Shown here piece after piece: positions 47,424 through 59,150 of a DNA stretch of 64,000 bases. A program made the translations under genes and the position numbers. How positions within the stretch are numbered: position 1 is the stretch's first letter; each line of letters begins with the position of its first letter. The notes below the pieces were generated by a model. The model was not told the DNA's origin, ran no database searches, and worked only from the letters and a program-made list of their open reading frames with translations. Source of the DNA: Panagrolaimus kolymaensis (lineage: Eukaryota; Nematoda; Chromadorea; Rhabditida; Panagrolaimidae); contig JAJQJQ010000015.1 in NCBI GenBank assembly GCA_028622995.1, positions 3,534,001-3,598,000 on the forward strand, written 5' to 3'.

Positions 47424-49911
47424 GCCTTTTCACATCATTATTTGATACATCTTCGTTGTCAAACCTGAAAACAGAAAGTGAGAGTTAATTAACAAAAAAA
47501 AGAATACGTAGACCTTCATATGTAACATTGATTTCTTAAATAATTCATCCATCCGAATGAGAATAGTTTGAAGCATAAGAAAAATCCCATAAGGTAAGTT
47601 TTGTTTTGATTGAATTGAAGATCATCCAAAATTGAAGGAATGAGTGTGTCTTGAGCATCCGTAGTTGAAGAGAATTCACGCAACATTTGTAGTTTGCCCA
47701 AATTTGCAAATAGCAATTTGTCCAACTTCAAGCTTTCGACAAGCTTTTTCAATCAAGCAAACACTTTGACATGTGATCTAGAAATAAAATTTGTTAATTA
47801 AGTAAAGGATAATAAGACTTACCTCTCACATGCGGTTTTCACCCATGCTTTTTGAATCATCAATAGCAACCATAATTTGGAAATTTCGTTGTTGTTTCTT
47901 AATTCTTCTTAGCCAAATCCGATTTATTCGATAGTCACTAGCAATGTAAGAGATAAGACGACGCATATTTAATCGTTTGCCAGTACGATAATCACATCTG
48001 AAATCAAAACATTAATAAGTAATTAAAGAAATTAATAAAACATACTGTAAACGATTTGCAATGCTTGGTTCAAGAATTTGACGCAAATTCTTGTTAATTC
48101 ATACGCCTTTAATGCGATTGATTCACTTAAAGAAGCATATTTATGAGCATCATTTGTTTGAGCAGAAGAATCATCATTTCAGGTTGAATGTTTTCCAAAC
48201 TCTTTACAGCTTGTTTAGAAAGATCAAAGAAATAGAAATATGAATCATAGTATGGTTTTGTACTTCAATGGTTAATGTGAAATCGTCATCAGTCTTGTCT
48301 AGGGCCAAAATCTCTTCGTCATCTTTTTAACCGCTATCACAAATAACATCATAATTAGTTTTCATACGTTCATATTGACTTCTGGTTGATCTAGCTTGTT
48401 CAAGAGTTGATTTTTGAACAACGAGTTGATCACGAGTATCGCGGTTTTCATCATTGATGTGCGCTAAATTCTTTGAATGTTGATATAGTTCATCTTCATC
48501 CACTCTTTCGTCATGCTTATCAAAGTCCATGGTTTCATCTTCTTCAACAGGTTGAGCATATCGTCTTCGTGGATCACGTTGGGAGGTTTCTTGATTCTCG
48601 GCATGCTCCCTTTCAAGTTTTTCAGCTTCCTTTCTTCTAAAATTTCAAAAACTTTTTTAATTTTATGTTTATTAAAGATTTAACTTACGCAGCAGCCAAT
48701 GATCGCGCATCATTTGTGTCGTTTTCCCCTTTTGATGATTCTTCTTTAGCTTCAACAGTGTCATATTTTTCTTTATCAGCATTTTCTTTTTCTTCATCGT
48801 TCTCACCAGCTGCAGAATTTTTCTTCGTTTGTTCGTCGCTAGCAGAATGACCTTGATTATTCTTTTCAACTTCTTCGCTTTGTGCACCATCTTCAGCATT
48901 TTCGGCTTCATTTTCCTGACCATCCTCTTCTTGATTTTCATCAAGTTCCATGGTTTCTTCAGATTTTTCGTCGCCTTGTGGATCCGCTTCATCATCGGTA
49001 GCATCTTCATCAATTGGATTATCAGCGGATGGTTCTTCATGAGTTTCGGGTGGTTGAGCTCCATCTTCTTCGAAGTTGTCAATAGTGTCTTTTTGATTCA
49101 CATTTTCTTTTTGGTCACCTTCTTGTTCTTCATCTTCTTAACTTCCTTCATCTTCATTAGCAACAGTGTCGTCATTTTCTTTGGCACCAATATCCTCGGT
49201 CTTATTATCTGCACATTCTGGACGGTCATCAAGTTTTTTATCATCTTGATGAGGTTTATCCCATAAGTTAGGGTCCAGTTGATTCTCTTCAGGCTCTTCA
49301 ACATCACCCATATTCCAATCAACATTAGGTTCTTCATCGGGCTCTTCGTTGTCGTTTTCACCTTTTTCAATTTCTTCGTTGTCAAGGTTTTCCACATCTG
49401 CTGCGAAATCATCGTCCATTTCCAAGGGAGTTTCAGAATCTTTTGGCTTTTCTTGTGGTTCTTGATTTTCATTGGTAGCTTTTTCTTCTTCGTCCTAAAT
49501 GTAAAAGAATTATTTCAAATGTAATAAAGGCTATAAAAACAAACAAACCATTAAATCATAAACTTGTCCAGTTTCTTCAATTTGTTCAGAAACATATCTT
49601 TGATTCAACGGATTTGAAAATTTGCTGTACCTTTTGCAGAAAAATATCGCTTGTGATAAAATCAACTTCGCCAAAATGAGGTGGAACAAATTGAATATTC
49701 GTTACAAGCAATCGTCGAAAGTTCGGTTAGATAACACTTAATTCGGTCCAAATTAGCGGTGAAGTGTTTATAAAGATCAGGGTCAGCAATAATTGAAAGT
49801 GCAATTTGAGCTTGTTGTAAAACATCGGCAATAAAGCTTTCACCATCGTCACTGAAAAGAAAATTGAAAATAAAAAAGAAAGAAAAAAGAAAACGAACAC
49901 TTTCCATAATT

Positions 49912-52900
49912 GTCTGTTACCACCATGAGTTTGAGGATTTTGGCAAGCAAAAAATCGACATTGATCAGAATTGATTACAAACTTCTTATTTAATTCAGCA
50001 ATAAATAACACCTGACCAAAATCAAAACAAGAGTTTAATCCTTCAAGCAATGATTGATGAGCCAAATTTAGCTAAAAAACAAAATAAAAGTTTTGAACAG
50101 TAAATATGAAAATAAACAAACTTCGTCAAGTAAAATCCATGAGCCTTCTTTGATAGCCTTTAGAACTGGACCATCTTTCCATTCAAAAGAAATACTTCCA
50201 TCAGGTTTAGAAATAGGTACATCGTGTCCAAACAAATAAGCAAGGTCGGTTTGATCGCTCAAATTTAAACGCACAAGTCGTTGGCCCGTTACTTTAGCGA
50301 ACGCAACAATAAGATAGGATTTACCAGCACCAGGACTTCCTTCAAGCATGATGGCTTTTAAGAGTGCTCGAGCAACTCGAAGAGGATTTTGTTCGGTAGT
50401 AGGAGTCGAAAAAGAATAACGTTGTATGTTTTCTGATGCAAAGCTTCCAAGTTCAACAGGAAATCCTCCAAAAATTACAGAATACGGCTTTTGATTAATT
50501 TCAAGCTCCACAACAGGAATAATTTGATGTTTTTTAGCAATAGAAAAACCCTAAAAACTACCATAATTACTAGGATTTACGCAACAAAAAAATACTTACC
50601 ATTTGATGACATTTCTTTTTTAACTTCAAAGGATTGTAAGAAGCTCGAGCAGCGAGAACACCAATTGAATCCACAACAACACCAGTGAGCGAGTTAACAA
50701 AGGCGTTATGAGTCGATAGTTCAGCTGTAGTTTTACAAGCAACGAAAAGATCAGCAGCCGCAATGATATCACGAATAGAGAAAACAGTAGGGAAAATGAT
50801 TGAAATTTTCGGTAAAATTTATAAAGAATCCAACAATTCCATTAATAACATGTTTCACTTCGTCGTCAACTTTGTGACCCAATATTGTAATTCTTTCAGT
50901 AATAATGTTTTTGATGTCTTCAACAGGATGATCACAGCTGCCCCAAATTTCGGTAAAACGATTTCTCAGCGCCTTTGACAGTTCTTTTTTGCCATGATCA
51001 GTACCAGGGTTCATCGTTGCAACGACTTGAAAACCAGAAAGAGCAGTAACATTTTCAGCATCAACTCCAGCGTCGGTTAATAAGATGGTTCAAGATGATT
51101 GTAATAAAGGATTTAATCATTCAAGGAGAGAATAAGATGCAAGTGAAATTTCATCAATAAGAAGTTAGGATCAAGTTTTCATTGCTTGTACTACAACACC
51201 ATCTTGCCAGAAGAAGCTACCATCATCACTTTGTCGAATAGAATCAAGAAGATCAGACGTTTCAGTACGTTCATGACAATTAATACTTATAAGTTTGCCA
51301 TAAGAGAGAAATGGAGCAGCCGTCGTTTTAACACATCCAGTTTCACCAACCATTAAATCGGCTCATCGCAACGCCAAGCTTCGCAGGAAAGGACGAGCAT
51401 ACGATGCATACCAAACGTTGAAACAATGTGATCAGTCCCTTCATTAAGTTGTTTTCCAATCACCACTCACACTTTTTGCAAGACGATTAGCCCAACGGAA
51501 AAGATCACTAAAGCAAAAAGTAAAGAAAAGTTAAAGAATGAGAAAGGTTTACCGTAATGTCAAAAGACCATCAGAAGCATTATATAATCCAGCGTTTGAA
51601 CAGCAATGTTTCACGTTCAGTTAAAGCTTTAATCATAGCATCTGTGGGGCTATTAGCAATTCCACATCTTGAGCAAACAATTTGAGTAAGTTCTTCAAAA
51701 TGTGGATGATAAAACGATTTAAAAATGCACGTTAAAGTCTTTTACGACCAGCATAAGTGCCAACAGGATTTTGTGTTGCAAAAAAGACGGAATCGAGGAT
51801 GAGCTTTAACAAGAAGATTTCGTTCAGCAACAAACAATTCACGATTATTGTCAAATAGCTAAAAAACAAAAATAATAAAGTACAATAAATAATAATAATA
51901 ATAATAATAAACATACTCTATTAAGAGCTTCAAGAACTTCTACCGGAGCAAGATTGAATTCATTAAGAATAACCCAATGACCTTGTCGAACAGCATGCAA
52001 GAGAACACCTTCCACGAAAGTAAATTTTCCGTTTTCATCAAGTGGATAGCAACCAATGTATTTTTGAACATAAGTATGTTCATGATTGTTGATACGATGT
52101 ACAATATTTCCATTTACCAAAGCAAGATCCATAATCATCGATGTTTTACCTAAAAATAAGATGATTTTTATTTCTTTGAATTATGTTAAATAATTTCAAA
52201 CGTACCAGCCGAAGTTTTTCACCTTCAAGTAAAATTGGAAATCTTCCACTATCAACTGCTCTTGCCAATCTTCCTAAATTTTTTCTAGCTGATTCAGTGT
52301 AAACATAACGAGGATCATTTTTAGATAAGTTATCACCATGTTCAATATAAGAGCCTTCAACCAAGCTAAAAAAAACTTTGATAAAAATTTAGAAGAAAAA
52401 AAAACAACATACATTTTCTTGCCATCAAATGTTGCACGTGCAATTCCATATGGTACTCCTTCAAAATGTTTGGAGAAAATTTTGCTAAATTTAACCATTC
52501 CATCAATATCAAGATCGCTTCCAAAAGCCAGAGATACGTCTTCATAAAGTGAACGATAAGGATTTCCATAAAGATTATTACCGGCGAAAGATAAAGCTCG
52601 ACAAAGATTCCGTAGACTAAAAATACAAAGGATTTATTTTAAGCTTTAAAAGATAACAATCAAATACCTGTATTTTCTAGGGAAGAAATTCATAGTTTCA
52701 TGGTAAAAGTTAAGCAAACGTGTATGATGCAGGTTTTCAATTGATGAAAGATAATTGCGAACGATGATGGTCAGTTGATTGCGATCAGTTGGTTCATGAA
52801 CAAATAATTCCGTGAATCGTGTTCGAACACCAATGGGAAGCTTCTTCTTTACAGCATCACTTGATGAATTCATACATGCAAATAAATGAAAGTTTGGATG

Positions 52901-54137
52901 ACGTTTAAGATTTCCATCAAAGGTACAAAGTCATGCCATCTTTGTGCTGAATAAACATAGCATCCAGCATTTCAAAAGTACTTCTTTTTCGAGCAATAAA
53001 AGATGAAATTGATGGAAATCCCATTTTCTCCAAAAGCAAGCAAATGTCATAATGATGATTGATTCTAAAATAAAATATATAAGAAATAGTAATAAAAGCA
53101 TAATTTTCACAAGCAGGTGTAAACCAGCCATGTCCACCAAAAGAAAGTCTTTTACACAAAACCAATATTTACTTCAATAAGAAAAGTAACTTACTTTACG
53201 AAATACAGCAATTTGTGCTTCATTTATAAAAGAAGGTGAATATGTGGCCATCAAAATCTCCATGACGATCTTTTTCTGCGTGAAGAGTACGATATTCATT
53301 TTGTTTTTATGATTTCTTAGTAAATCCATATAGTCCAAAAGATAATCACGATCAATTTTGTTAAGTTTCAATGCAAGTTGGTTAAAGATCCGGAAGAATT
53401 TGGGTTTACTTGGTTAATCCCAATTTGAGATAGCATTCATCGAGTCATGACAGGCCATGTCCATCAGTTGATTCAATTCAATATTAGTGGTAGAGCTTAC
53501 GAGTTGTTTAACAATAGGAGAAAGAGACCATTGCCTAAAATAATATAACTCATTACAAACCGCTGAATCAAGTTAAATGCATAAGTTCAAGGAATGAAAA
53601 TGCGCATAAACAAAGGAGATAAATACCAAATAACAAACTAACTTGATAACTGCGACGAGAGATTCATAAGCTTTAACATCGGTGGAATAATGAAGAGCAC
53701 AAAATACGTTGTTCAACCAAATATCGACATAATTTGTTTCCCACGTTTTATCTTCTCAAGGAGTTACAGTATCAATGTCAAGTTTAACTTTTCTCCATGA
53801 AATATTATTTGGATTTACATCACGATGATATTCGAAGATTTTCATTGTTTTTTCAGCTATTACGCTTCAGCATTCATTTGATCGGTGAGGTAATTAATAT
53901 CTTTGCGAAGCCGAAGTTTTGTTGATTCCATGCCTGAACCTGTTGGTGGTAAAGAAATCACAAGTTTACGAGAACAAAAGAAAACAAGAGCAATGAAAGT
54001 TCACGATCATTGAGAAAGTCAAGTTTAGCCTGAAACGACAAAAAAATGTAAATACTAAACAATAGTATGATAAGTAAGAACAATTTAAGAGTAAACGAAA
54101 TCAAAAAGAAGCCATGAATGGTAAAGTTATTAATAAT
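49912..54137 (-). repeat. Right arm of large inverted repeat, inner part
   Basis: Reverse complement of 42055-46280; paired coordinates sum to 96192, so there is almost no net indel over 4.2 kb. The inner edge at 49912 is a sharp break: left continues GTGCTTAACC, right continues AATTATGG. Confidence 0.95.
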
Positions 54138-54195
54138 GAGAATAAGTTAAACTTACGGTATGATGCAATTTCCATTGAAGGCCACGAAAGAAATT

Positions 54196-54755
54196 TCATG
54201 TGTTACAAATATTGCAAGCATCGCTTAATTTGACATTACCAAGTTTATCAACTCCATGACCATTCTTAGCTCCATGATTCACGCAAACCATAGTTAAAGT
54301 ACGAAGCTAAAAAAAAAAAATAAAGATTCAAAAAAAGGATTACAAACACATACAGTATGAACAAATGTTTTCTTCTTGACGACAGTATAATGAGAAGTAA
54401 AGGCGTGGTACACCTCACCTCCAACAAACATTTGAACATTAGTGCGATGAACAAGACAAGAAACTTCAGGCATAGCAAGAAAATCACAGAGTTTCATTCC
54501 AACAAAAAAATTATCATCAGGTTTGAACAATGGCGAAAGTTGCTTCACATTCTTAGGATTCTGTTTCTTAGCATCACGAACATGTTTCTCAATATTTGGA
54601 GAATTCATAGTACTTTCTTCAACCAGACGAGTTATCAAACATGTTGCAATAGTTAAAATTCTTCGTTGTTCCAATGAAAGTTTCGGAAGTGCTGAGAAGT
54701 GGAGTAAATGATGACCGTCGTTAGTTGAATTGATAGAAGATTGATAATTAGCCAT
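54196..54755 (-). CDS. Intact two-exon open gene of unknown function (170 residues)
   Basis: Exon 54755-54354 (134 codons from ATG, MANYQSSINSTND) and exon 54306-54196 join in frame across a 47-bp GT..AG intron, ending in TGA. Content includes LPKLSLEQRRILTIATCLI, FVGMKLCDFLAMPEVSCLVH and, in exon 2, MVCVNHGAKNGHG then DACNICNT, a possible Cys/His metal site. I do not recognise the family. It is the only open spliced frame in the degenerate cluster, but it may be the N-terminal remnant of a longer gene, since sequence past the TGA still looks coding-like (NFFRGLQWKLHH). Confidence 0.5.
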
Positions 54756-55568
54756 TAAAATTAGTTGTTTGTTACCTGAAAATGAAAAGTTTAAAAAAGA
54801 GTGAAAAGAGCTCGAATATATCACGCAACAACTGTGTTAAAAAAATATCCAACAATGTCCAAGACAAAAAAAGCAATGATCAAAAAATCGTTCAAACTTC
54901 AAAAAAAAGTTCAGCTTTTGCAAATTGCTTTGGGTTTTTTTTCGCGTTGAGAAAAGAAACACACGATTATGTGAGAGAGATACCTGATGCATAGAATATT
55001 GTCTAACATCATCATCTTGGAAAAAAATTGATTAAGAATTTCGTTATATTTTCTTTATTATCCCAAAATAAAGCTTTTAAAGATAATCAATTTTTACTAA
55101 AGGCATTTTTTGCAACATAAAGGTGAGGTTGTGATTGCAAATGCTAATCTTATTGGTAAATTCTTTTCGGCTTAAATCAATTGGATGAATGTTAGAGTTA
55201 TTATTGAAACAACAAAAATTTGAAAAAATCAATAAGCTTTATCAGCAAAAGTGGATTGGTGGTATCAGTAAATCCCCAATTTTATCGAGAAATTTGTTCA
55301 AATTTAAATAAATCAAACATTATTTCCTCGTTGCCTTCCCCTTTCTAATACTGACGCAAAAAAGAAGAATATCTTCAAACAATTTATAAACACGAAAAAG
55401 AGTAAATTAAACTACAGTAAACATTTACTCCTTTATAATCAGAAAAAAGCGATGGAATGAAAAAAGAGACATTTGGAAAGATGCATTCTTTTCTAATTAA
55501 AAGTATTTTATAAAAACTCAGTGATTATGTATTCCATCTTTTCCATTGAAAGATTATGAGAAGGAGCT

Positions 55569-55618
55569 GAACTATAAGCAGAGTGGAATTTTGATAACGG
55601 CAAAAAAAAAAAAGGAAA
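55569..55618 (+). repeat. 50-bp direct repeat, copy 1
   Basis: GAACTATAAGCAGAGTGGAA, then TTTTGATAACGGC and an A run; nearly identical copy at 56342-56391. The pair brackets about 720 bp, like a small insertion or tandem duplication with a deleted middle. Confidence 0.85.
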
Positions 55619-55629
55619 TTATCATCGAG

Positions 55630-55797
55630 CAAACCAAGTAAGTAGAAAAACACTCAAAGCTGATAGAAAAATTGCCGAAGCAAAAGAAAAATTTAAAGCT
55701 GCTTGGGATGCTATGGAAGATGAAATTATCGAACAACCTGCTCTCTTCAAAAAGCATTTGTATAAATTTGGAAAATTGCTGGGCTATAATTCAAGTT
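55630..55797 (+). pseudogene. Carboxy-terminal coding remnant, unknown
   Basis: An open stretch ending in TAA reads KTLKADRKIAEAKEKFKAAW, then DAMEDEIIEQPALFKKHLYK and FGKLLGYNSS. It has protein-like composition but no start codon and no family I recognise. It lies just inside the 50-bp direct repeat and may be the end of a mobile-element gene. Confidence 0.3.
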
Positions 55798-56030
55798 AAT
55801 AATTATTGTTGAAAACATTTTTTTATGCTCGTTTTGTTCTGCTTTAATTTGTTTGTTTTTTTAAAGCTAAAGCTTTAATTTGTTTTTGTTCTGCTTTACT
55901 TTGTTTGTTTTTATCAAAAAAATTTATTGTTTGTTAATAAATTATTAATTTATAAAGCTTTGTTTTTGATCAAGGAAGATACTAATAATTAGCAGAATCG
56001 ATAAAATGCAATCCATAAGGAAGTGCTATG

Positions 56031-56195
56031 GATCGAAAAAATTGTGCAATTGGGAAACACTCTTGATCGAAAAAATATGCAATTGGGAAACACTGTTGAT
56101 CGAAAAAATATGCAATTGGGAAACACTGTTGATCGAAAAAATATGCAATTGGGAAACACTGTTGATCGAAAAAATATGCAATTGGGAAACACTGT
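56031..56195 (+). repeat. Five tandem 33-bp units
   Basis: Unit GATCGAAAAAATATGCAATT GGGAAACACTGTT; starts at 56031, 56064, 56097, 56130 and 56163. The first two units carry small changes; the last three are almost perfect. Because 33 is a multiple of three, all frames read as 11-residue repeats, which is why open frames cover it on both strands. Confidence 0.95.
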
Positions 56196-56239
56196 TGATG
56201 ATTTTTCATTGTCAAAAATTAGAATTTTTTTTTTTTCAG

Positions 56240-56340
56240 GAGTTGGCCTTTTTGTCACGAGTTGGGCACTTTTTTGTGTCACGAGTTGGATTCACGAGTT
56301 GGGATAATTCAGGAGTTGGCATCACGAGTTGGGTAGCACT
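56240..56340 (+). repeat. Irregular ACGAGTTGG repeats
   Basis: ACGAGTTGG occurs four times and AGGAGTTGG twice within about 100 bp at uneven spacing, between the 33-bp array and the second 50-bp direct repeat. Confidence 0.75.
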
Positions 56341-56341
56341 C

Positions 56342-56391
56342 GAACTATAAGCAGAGTGGAATTTTGATAACGGCAAAAAAAAAAAGGAAAA
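56342..56391 (+). repeat. 50-bp direct repeat, copy 2
   Basis: Second copy of 55569-55618; it differs mainly by one A in the poly-A run. Confidence 0.85.
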
Positions 56392-56555
56392 TATTTTTTT
56401 ATACAAAACATTTCTCATCCAAACAAGCTATTTGGGAATGTTTTGAATTTGGAATTAAAAACTAAAATTCTCTGTAAAATTATAACCAATAATTAGCTTG
56501 ATTCTGTTTATGGAATATGAAAGTGGTGGACTTTTTTTTGTAAATTATGATATTT

Positions 56556-56586
56556 AAAAATCGGCCAATTTGTCTGAGTTTGCACA
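56556..56586 (+). repeat. Dispersed 31-bp motif, copy 1
   Basis: AAAAATCGGCC, then TCTGAGTTTGCACA; a relative is at 61508-61540 (AAAATCGGCC, then TCTAAGTTTGCACA). Possibly the end of a dispersed element. Confidence 0.55.
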
Positions 56587-56637
56587 GAGACAATAAAACC
56601 AAAGGAATAAATTTTTTTAAAGAAACTTTTAAATAGG

Positions 56638-57060
56638 TTGGGACAGAAAGCAAAGTTTATACGAAAACAACCTTATGTCAAATTTATGAAGAAAAAAAAG
56701 AAATTGAAAGCCCTGATTCTATGGGGAATGGTAGCGGAGGATGGAGCACACCAATACATACAGCCTTTAAGACAAGCAGTGTTTCTTCATTCAAACAAAA
56801 GACTCTTAGCATTCCCTCAAACTGATGAAAATAGCGCTGTACAAAACATAAATAAAGCAAATCTTAGCAATTTTGTTTTCCTATTCTCCACCTTCTACAG
56901 CAAAAAGCATGCGTTCATCCCAAATGCATCTTATCGTTCACGAGGTGAAGACAAGGAAATTGATGAGCATACGCAAACAATGCAAACACCTGATTATGAT
57001 AATATCAAGCCAGAAAAGGTAAGTGCATCCATCAAAATATGTCAATATAAAAACAAATAA
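56638..57060 (+). pseudogene. Open frame, perhaps transposase debris
   Basis: A 140-codon frame with KKKKLKALILWGMVAEDGAH, a pattern faintly like the W-G block of Tc1/mariner transposases, then HSNKRLLAFPQTDENSAV. A splice donor lies near 57018 (AAG|GTAAGT). No DDE residues could be assigned. Resemblance is weak, and it may be unrelated coding debris. Confidence 0.25.
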
Positions 57061-57202
57061 TTTATAGTTATCTTGTGATACTCAAGCTTTGCAACGTAAT
57101 TCTACGAGCGAAAGTAAAGATGAAGCATCGAGCGAAAACAAACTCCTTATTACACAAGTTTTCCTAAACCACTGACTACGAAGAGGCTATTATTTTCCAC
57201 GC

Positions 57203-57664
57203 TTGCTTAGACGGTTCATTCACCAAAGCATCAACATCATGGCTCATCAAATTTGGCATTTATCGTACTTAGTATGCCTCGTTCAAAATCAGAAAATTTT
57301 AATATTAGTACGGAAGTGGCAAACAAAATATCAAATAATCAAATCAACAAGTGTAACATTGCACCTTTCAAATGCTCCTGAAATTCAAATACGAGTTGCA
57401 CCTTTACGTAAACCAACAAATGAGTTTAAAAAAGATATTTCTATGAAAGATTCTCAAAGTGTGGATTCTCTAAGCACCCCAAATACAACAATATCAATAG
57501 ATTCAACTATAAAAAGCGGGGCTATTCTAAATAATAACACACAACAAATTAAACGAGACCAACTTATGAAAAAGAATATCATTTTTTCTTATTTGTGGGG
57601 ACTTGACCTATTATTCTCAACATTTTACGTGTATAATTTTAAGAAAATAAAAAGCATATTGTGA
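57203..57664 (+). pseudogene. Open frame of unknown origin opposite PSMD1
   Basis: A 153-codon frame with polar, Ser/Thr-rich middle (SVDSLSTPNTTISIDSTIKS) and no domain I recognise. It ends just before the PSMD1 exon on the other strand. It may be a real exon tail or chance. Confidence 0.2.
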
Positions 57665-57686
57665 TAAGTTTTAAATAAACTATAGA

Positions 57687-58262
57687 CTTACTTGCTAAGA
57701 ACAAAACCAACAGCGATAACAGCAAATCGTTTGACATTTCGATTAGGATCAGCAGCAACTTTAGCAAGAAGTCGACGAACAACATCAGCTTTACCACTTC
57801 CAGCGTAAGCCATAGCAAGCATACATACAAGAGTTTGTCGAAGAACAGCATTTGATTTAGCTTCTAAAATCTCGTTGACCCAAGGTTCAACCTTTTCCAT
57901 TCGACCATAAGCAAGAAGAGAAAGTCCAGTTCGAAAGCCTCTTTGAATTTTGTCATGAGCGGTGTCGCAAATATATGGAACCATTTCACGTAATGCAGTA
58001 TTATCAAGATTGGTCGCCAGTAATAGACCCATGGCAGCACCAGCAGCTTCACCAACCACGGCATCATCTTGATAAAGAGTTTCACGATGTTTAGCATAAA
58101 CATCTTGACTATGTGTTCCCAGCGCAGCACACCAAGTCCTTAGCAAGCACCATGACGAAAAGAAGCGGCTGTAGCACTAGCAAATTGATTTTGAAGATAA
58201 TCGATGACATGAGCACTATCATGATTGGCTTCGTTGAAAAATGATTGAACATCGTTGATATT
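57687..58262 (-). pseudogene. PSMD1: PSMD1 (Rpn2) exon fragment, reverse strand
   Basis: Encodes the toroidal repeat region of proteasome subunit Rpn2: NEANHDSAHVIDYLQNQ, TLYQDDAVVGEAAGAAMGLL, DKIQRGFRTGLSLLAYGRME, AMAYAGSGKADVVRRLLAKV and FAVIAVGFVLS, then a donor (GTAAGT). A TAA replaces Leu in HGAC*GLG (about 58140). Upstream it joins MDN1 sequence at about 58262. It is the same region as the forward fragment at 46348-46585 but longer and clearly diverged from it. Confidence 0.9.
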
Positions 58263-59150
58263 TCCTAAAAAATTGGAGTTTGATATGCTACTTGTTCTCT
58301 AAAATTACAAAATATTAGATGATAAAATGCAATAAAACAAACCTTAGAATGTCACTATAATTATGTATGATATCAAGAGCAATCCAAATGAATGATTGAT
58401 ATTCAGAAATTTTGTCAGAGGCAGAAGCAAGTGAAATTGATGAATCGCAGCAAAAGATGTAGTTGAAAATTGGAAACCCATTCAAAAATCAATGTCAGAA
58501 TCCAACAAAGAGGCTATTAGCAATTCCACATCTTGAGCAAACCATTTGAGTAAGTTCTTCAAAATGTGGATGATCAAATCGAAGAATGATAAAACAATTT
58601 AAAAATGCACGTTAAAGTCTTTTACGACCAGCATAAGTGCCAACAGGATTTTGTGTTGCAAAAAGACGGAATCGAGGATGAGCTTTAACAAGAAGATTTC
58701 GTTCAGCAACAAACATTTCACGATTATTGTCCAATAGCTAAAAACAATAATAATAAAGTACAATAAATAAAAATAATAAACTTACTCTATTAGGAGCTTC
58801 AAGAACTTCTACCGGAGAAAGATTCAATTCAATTTCTGGATCACGTTTTCATAGAAGCGTTTCAGCTTGATGTTCAGCAATTGATAAATGTTTGCCTAAA
58901 GCAGCAGCAAGACGAGATCTTTTTGAAAGATTTGAAACCAAAAGAACTTAAATGTCAGAAAATTCAATAAAGATTTGTTGATTATCATAGAGTTTAGGTA
59001 AAGATGAGAGACGCCGACAAGCTCGAATCAGATCACTAAAAAGATAAATACGTATAAAGATAAGTAAAGTAAACACATACTTTGCATTCAAATCACGATC
59101 GATAATACTATCAGCCAACATCAAACGAGAAAGTTCAACGAAAATATCCA
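58211..59150 (-). repeat. Right arm of large inverted repeat, outer part
   Basis: Reverse complement of 41108-42054 with a small net indel. A patch at about 58605-58675 differs from the left arm at several bases but agrees with the AAA2 copy at 44398-44478, suggesting gene conversion. The outer edge at 59150 is where the left arm turns into SNRNP200. Confidence 0.9.

Larger units (their letters stand above)
54138..58210. other. 4-kb segment present only in the right arm
   Basis: The left arm joins 42054 directly to 42055, while the right arm has 4,073 bp between the matching points. Because PSMD1 sequence runs unbroken across the 58210 edge, a deletion from the left arm is more likely than an insertion into the right. 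The segment contains a two-exon open gene (-), PSMD1 exons (-), three unplaced + strand frames, and several repeats. Confidence 0.85.

Noticed and set aside
48829..49524. Forward-strand hydrophobic genes opposite the acidic region
   Set aside because: They mirror the D/E-rich MDN1 segment on the reverse strand, whose GAA/GAT codons read as Phe/Ile/Leu on the other strand.
56031..56195. CRISPR-like array
   Set aside because: The 33-bp units are directly adjacent with no spacers, and the DNA is eukaryotic.
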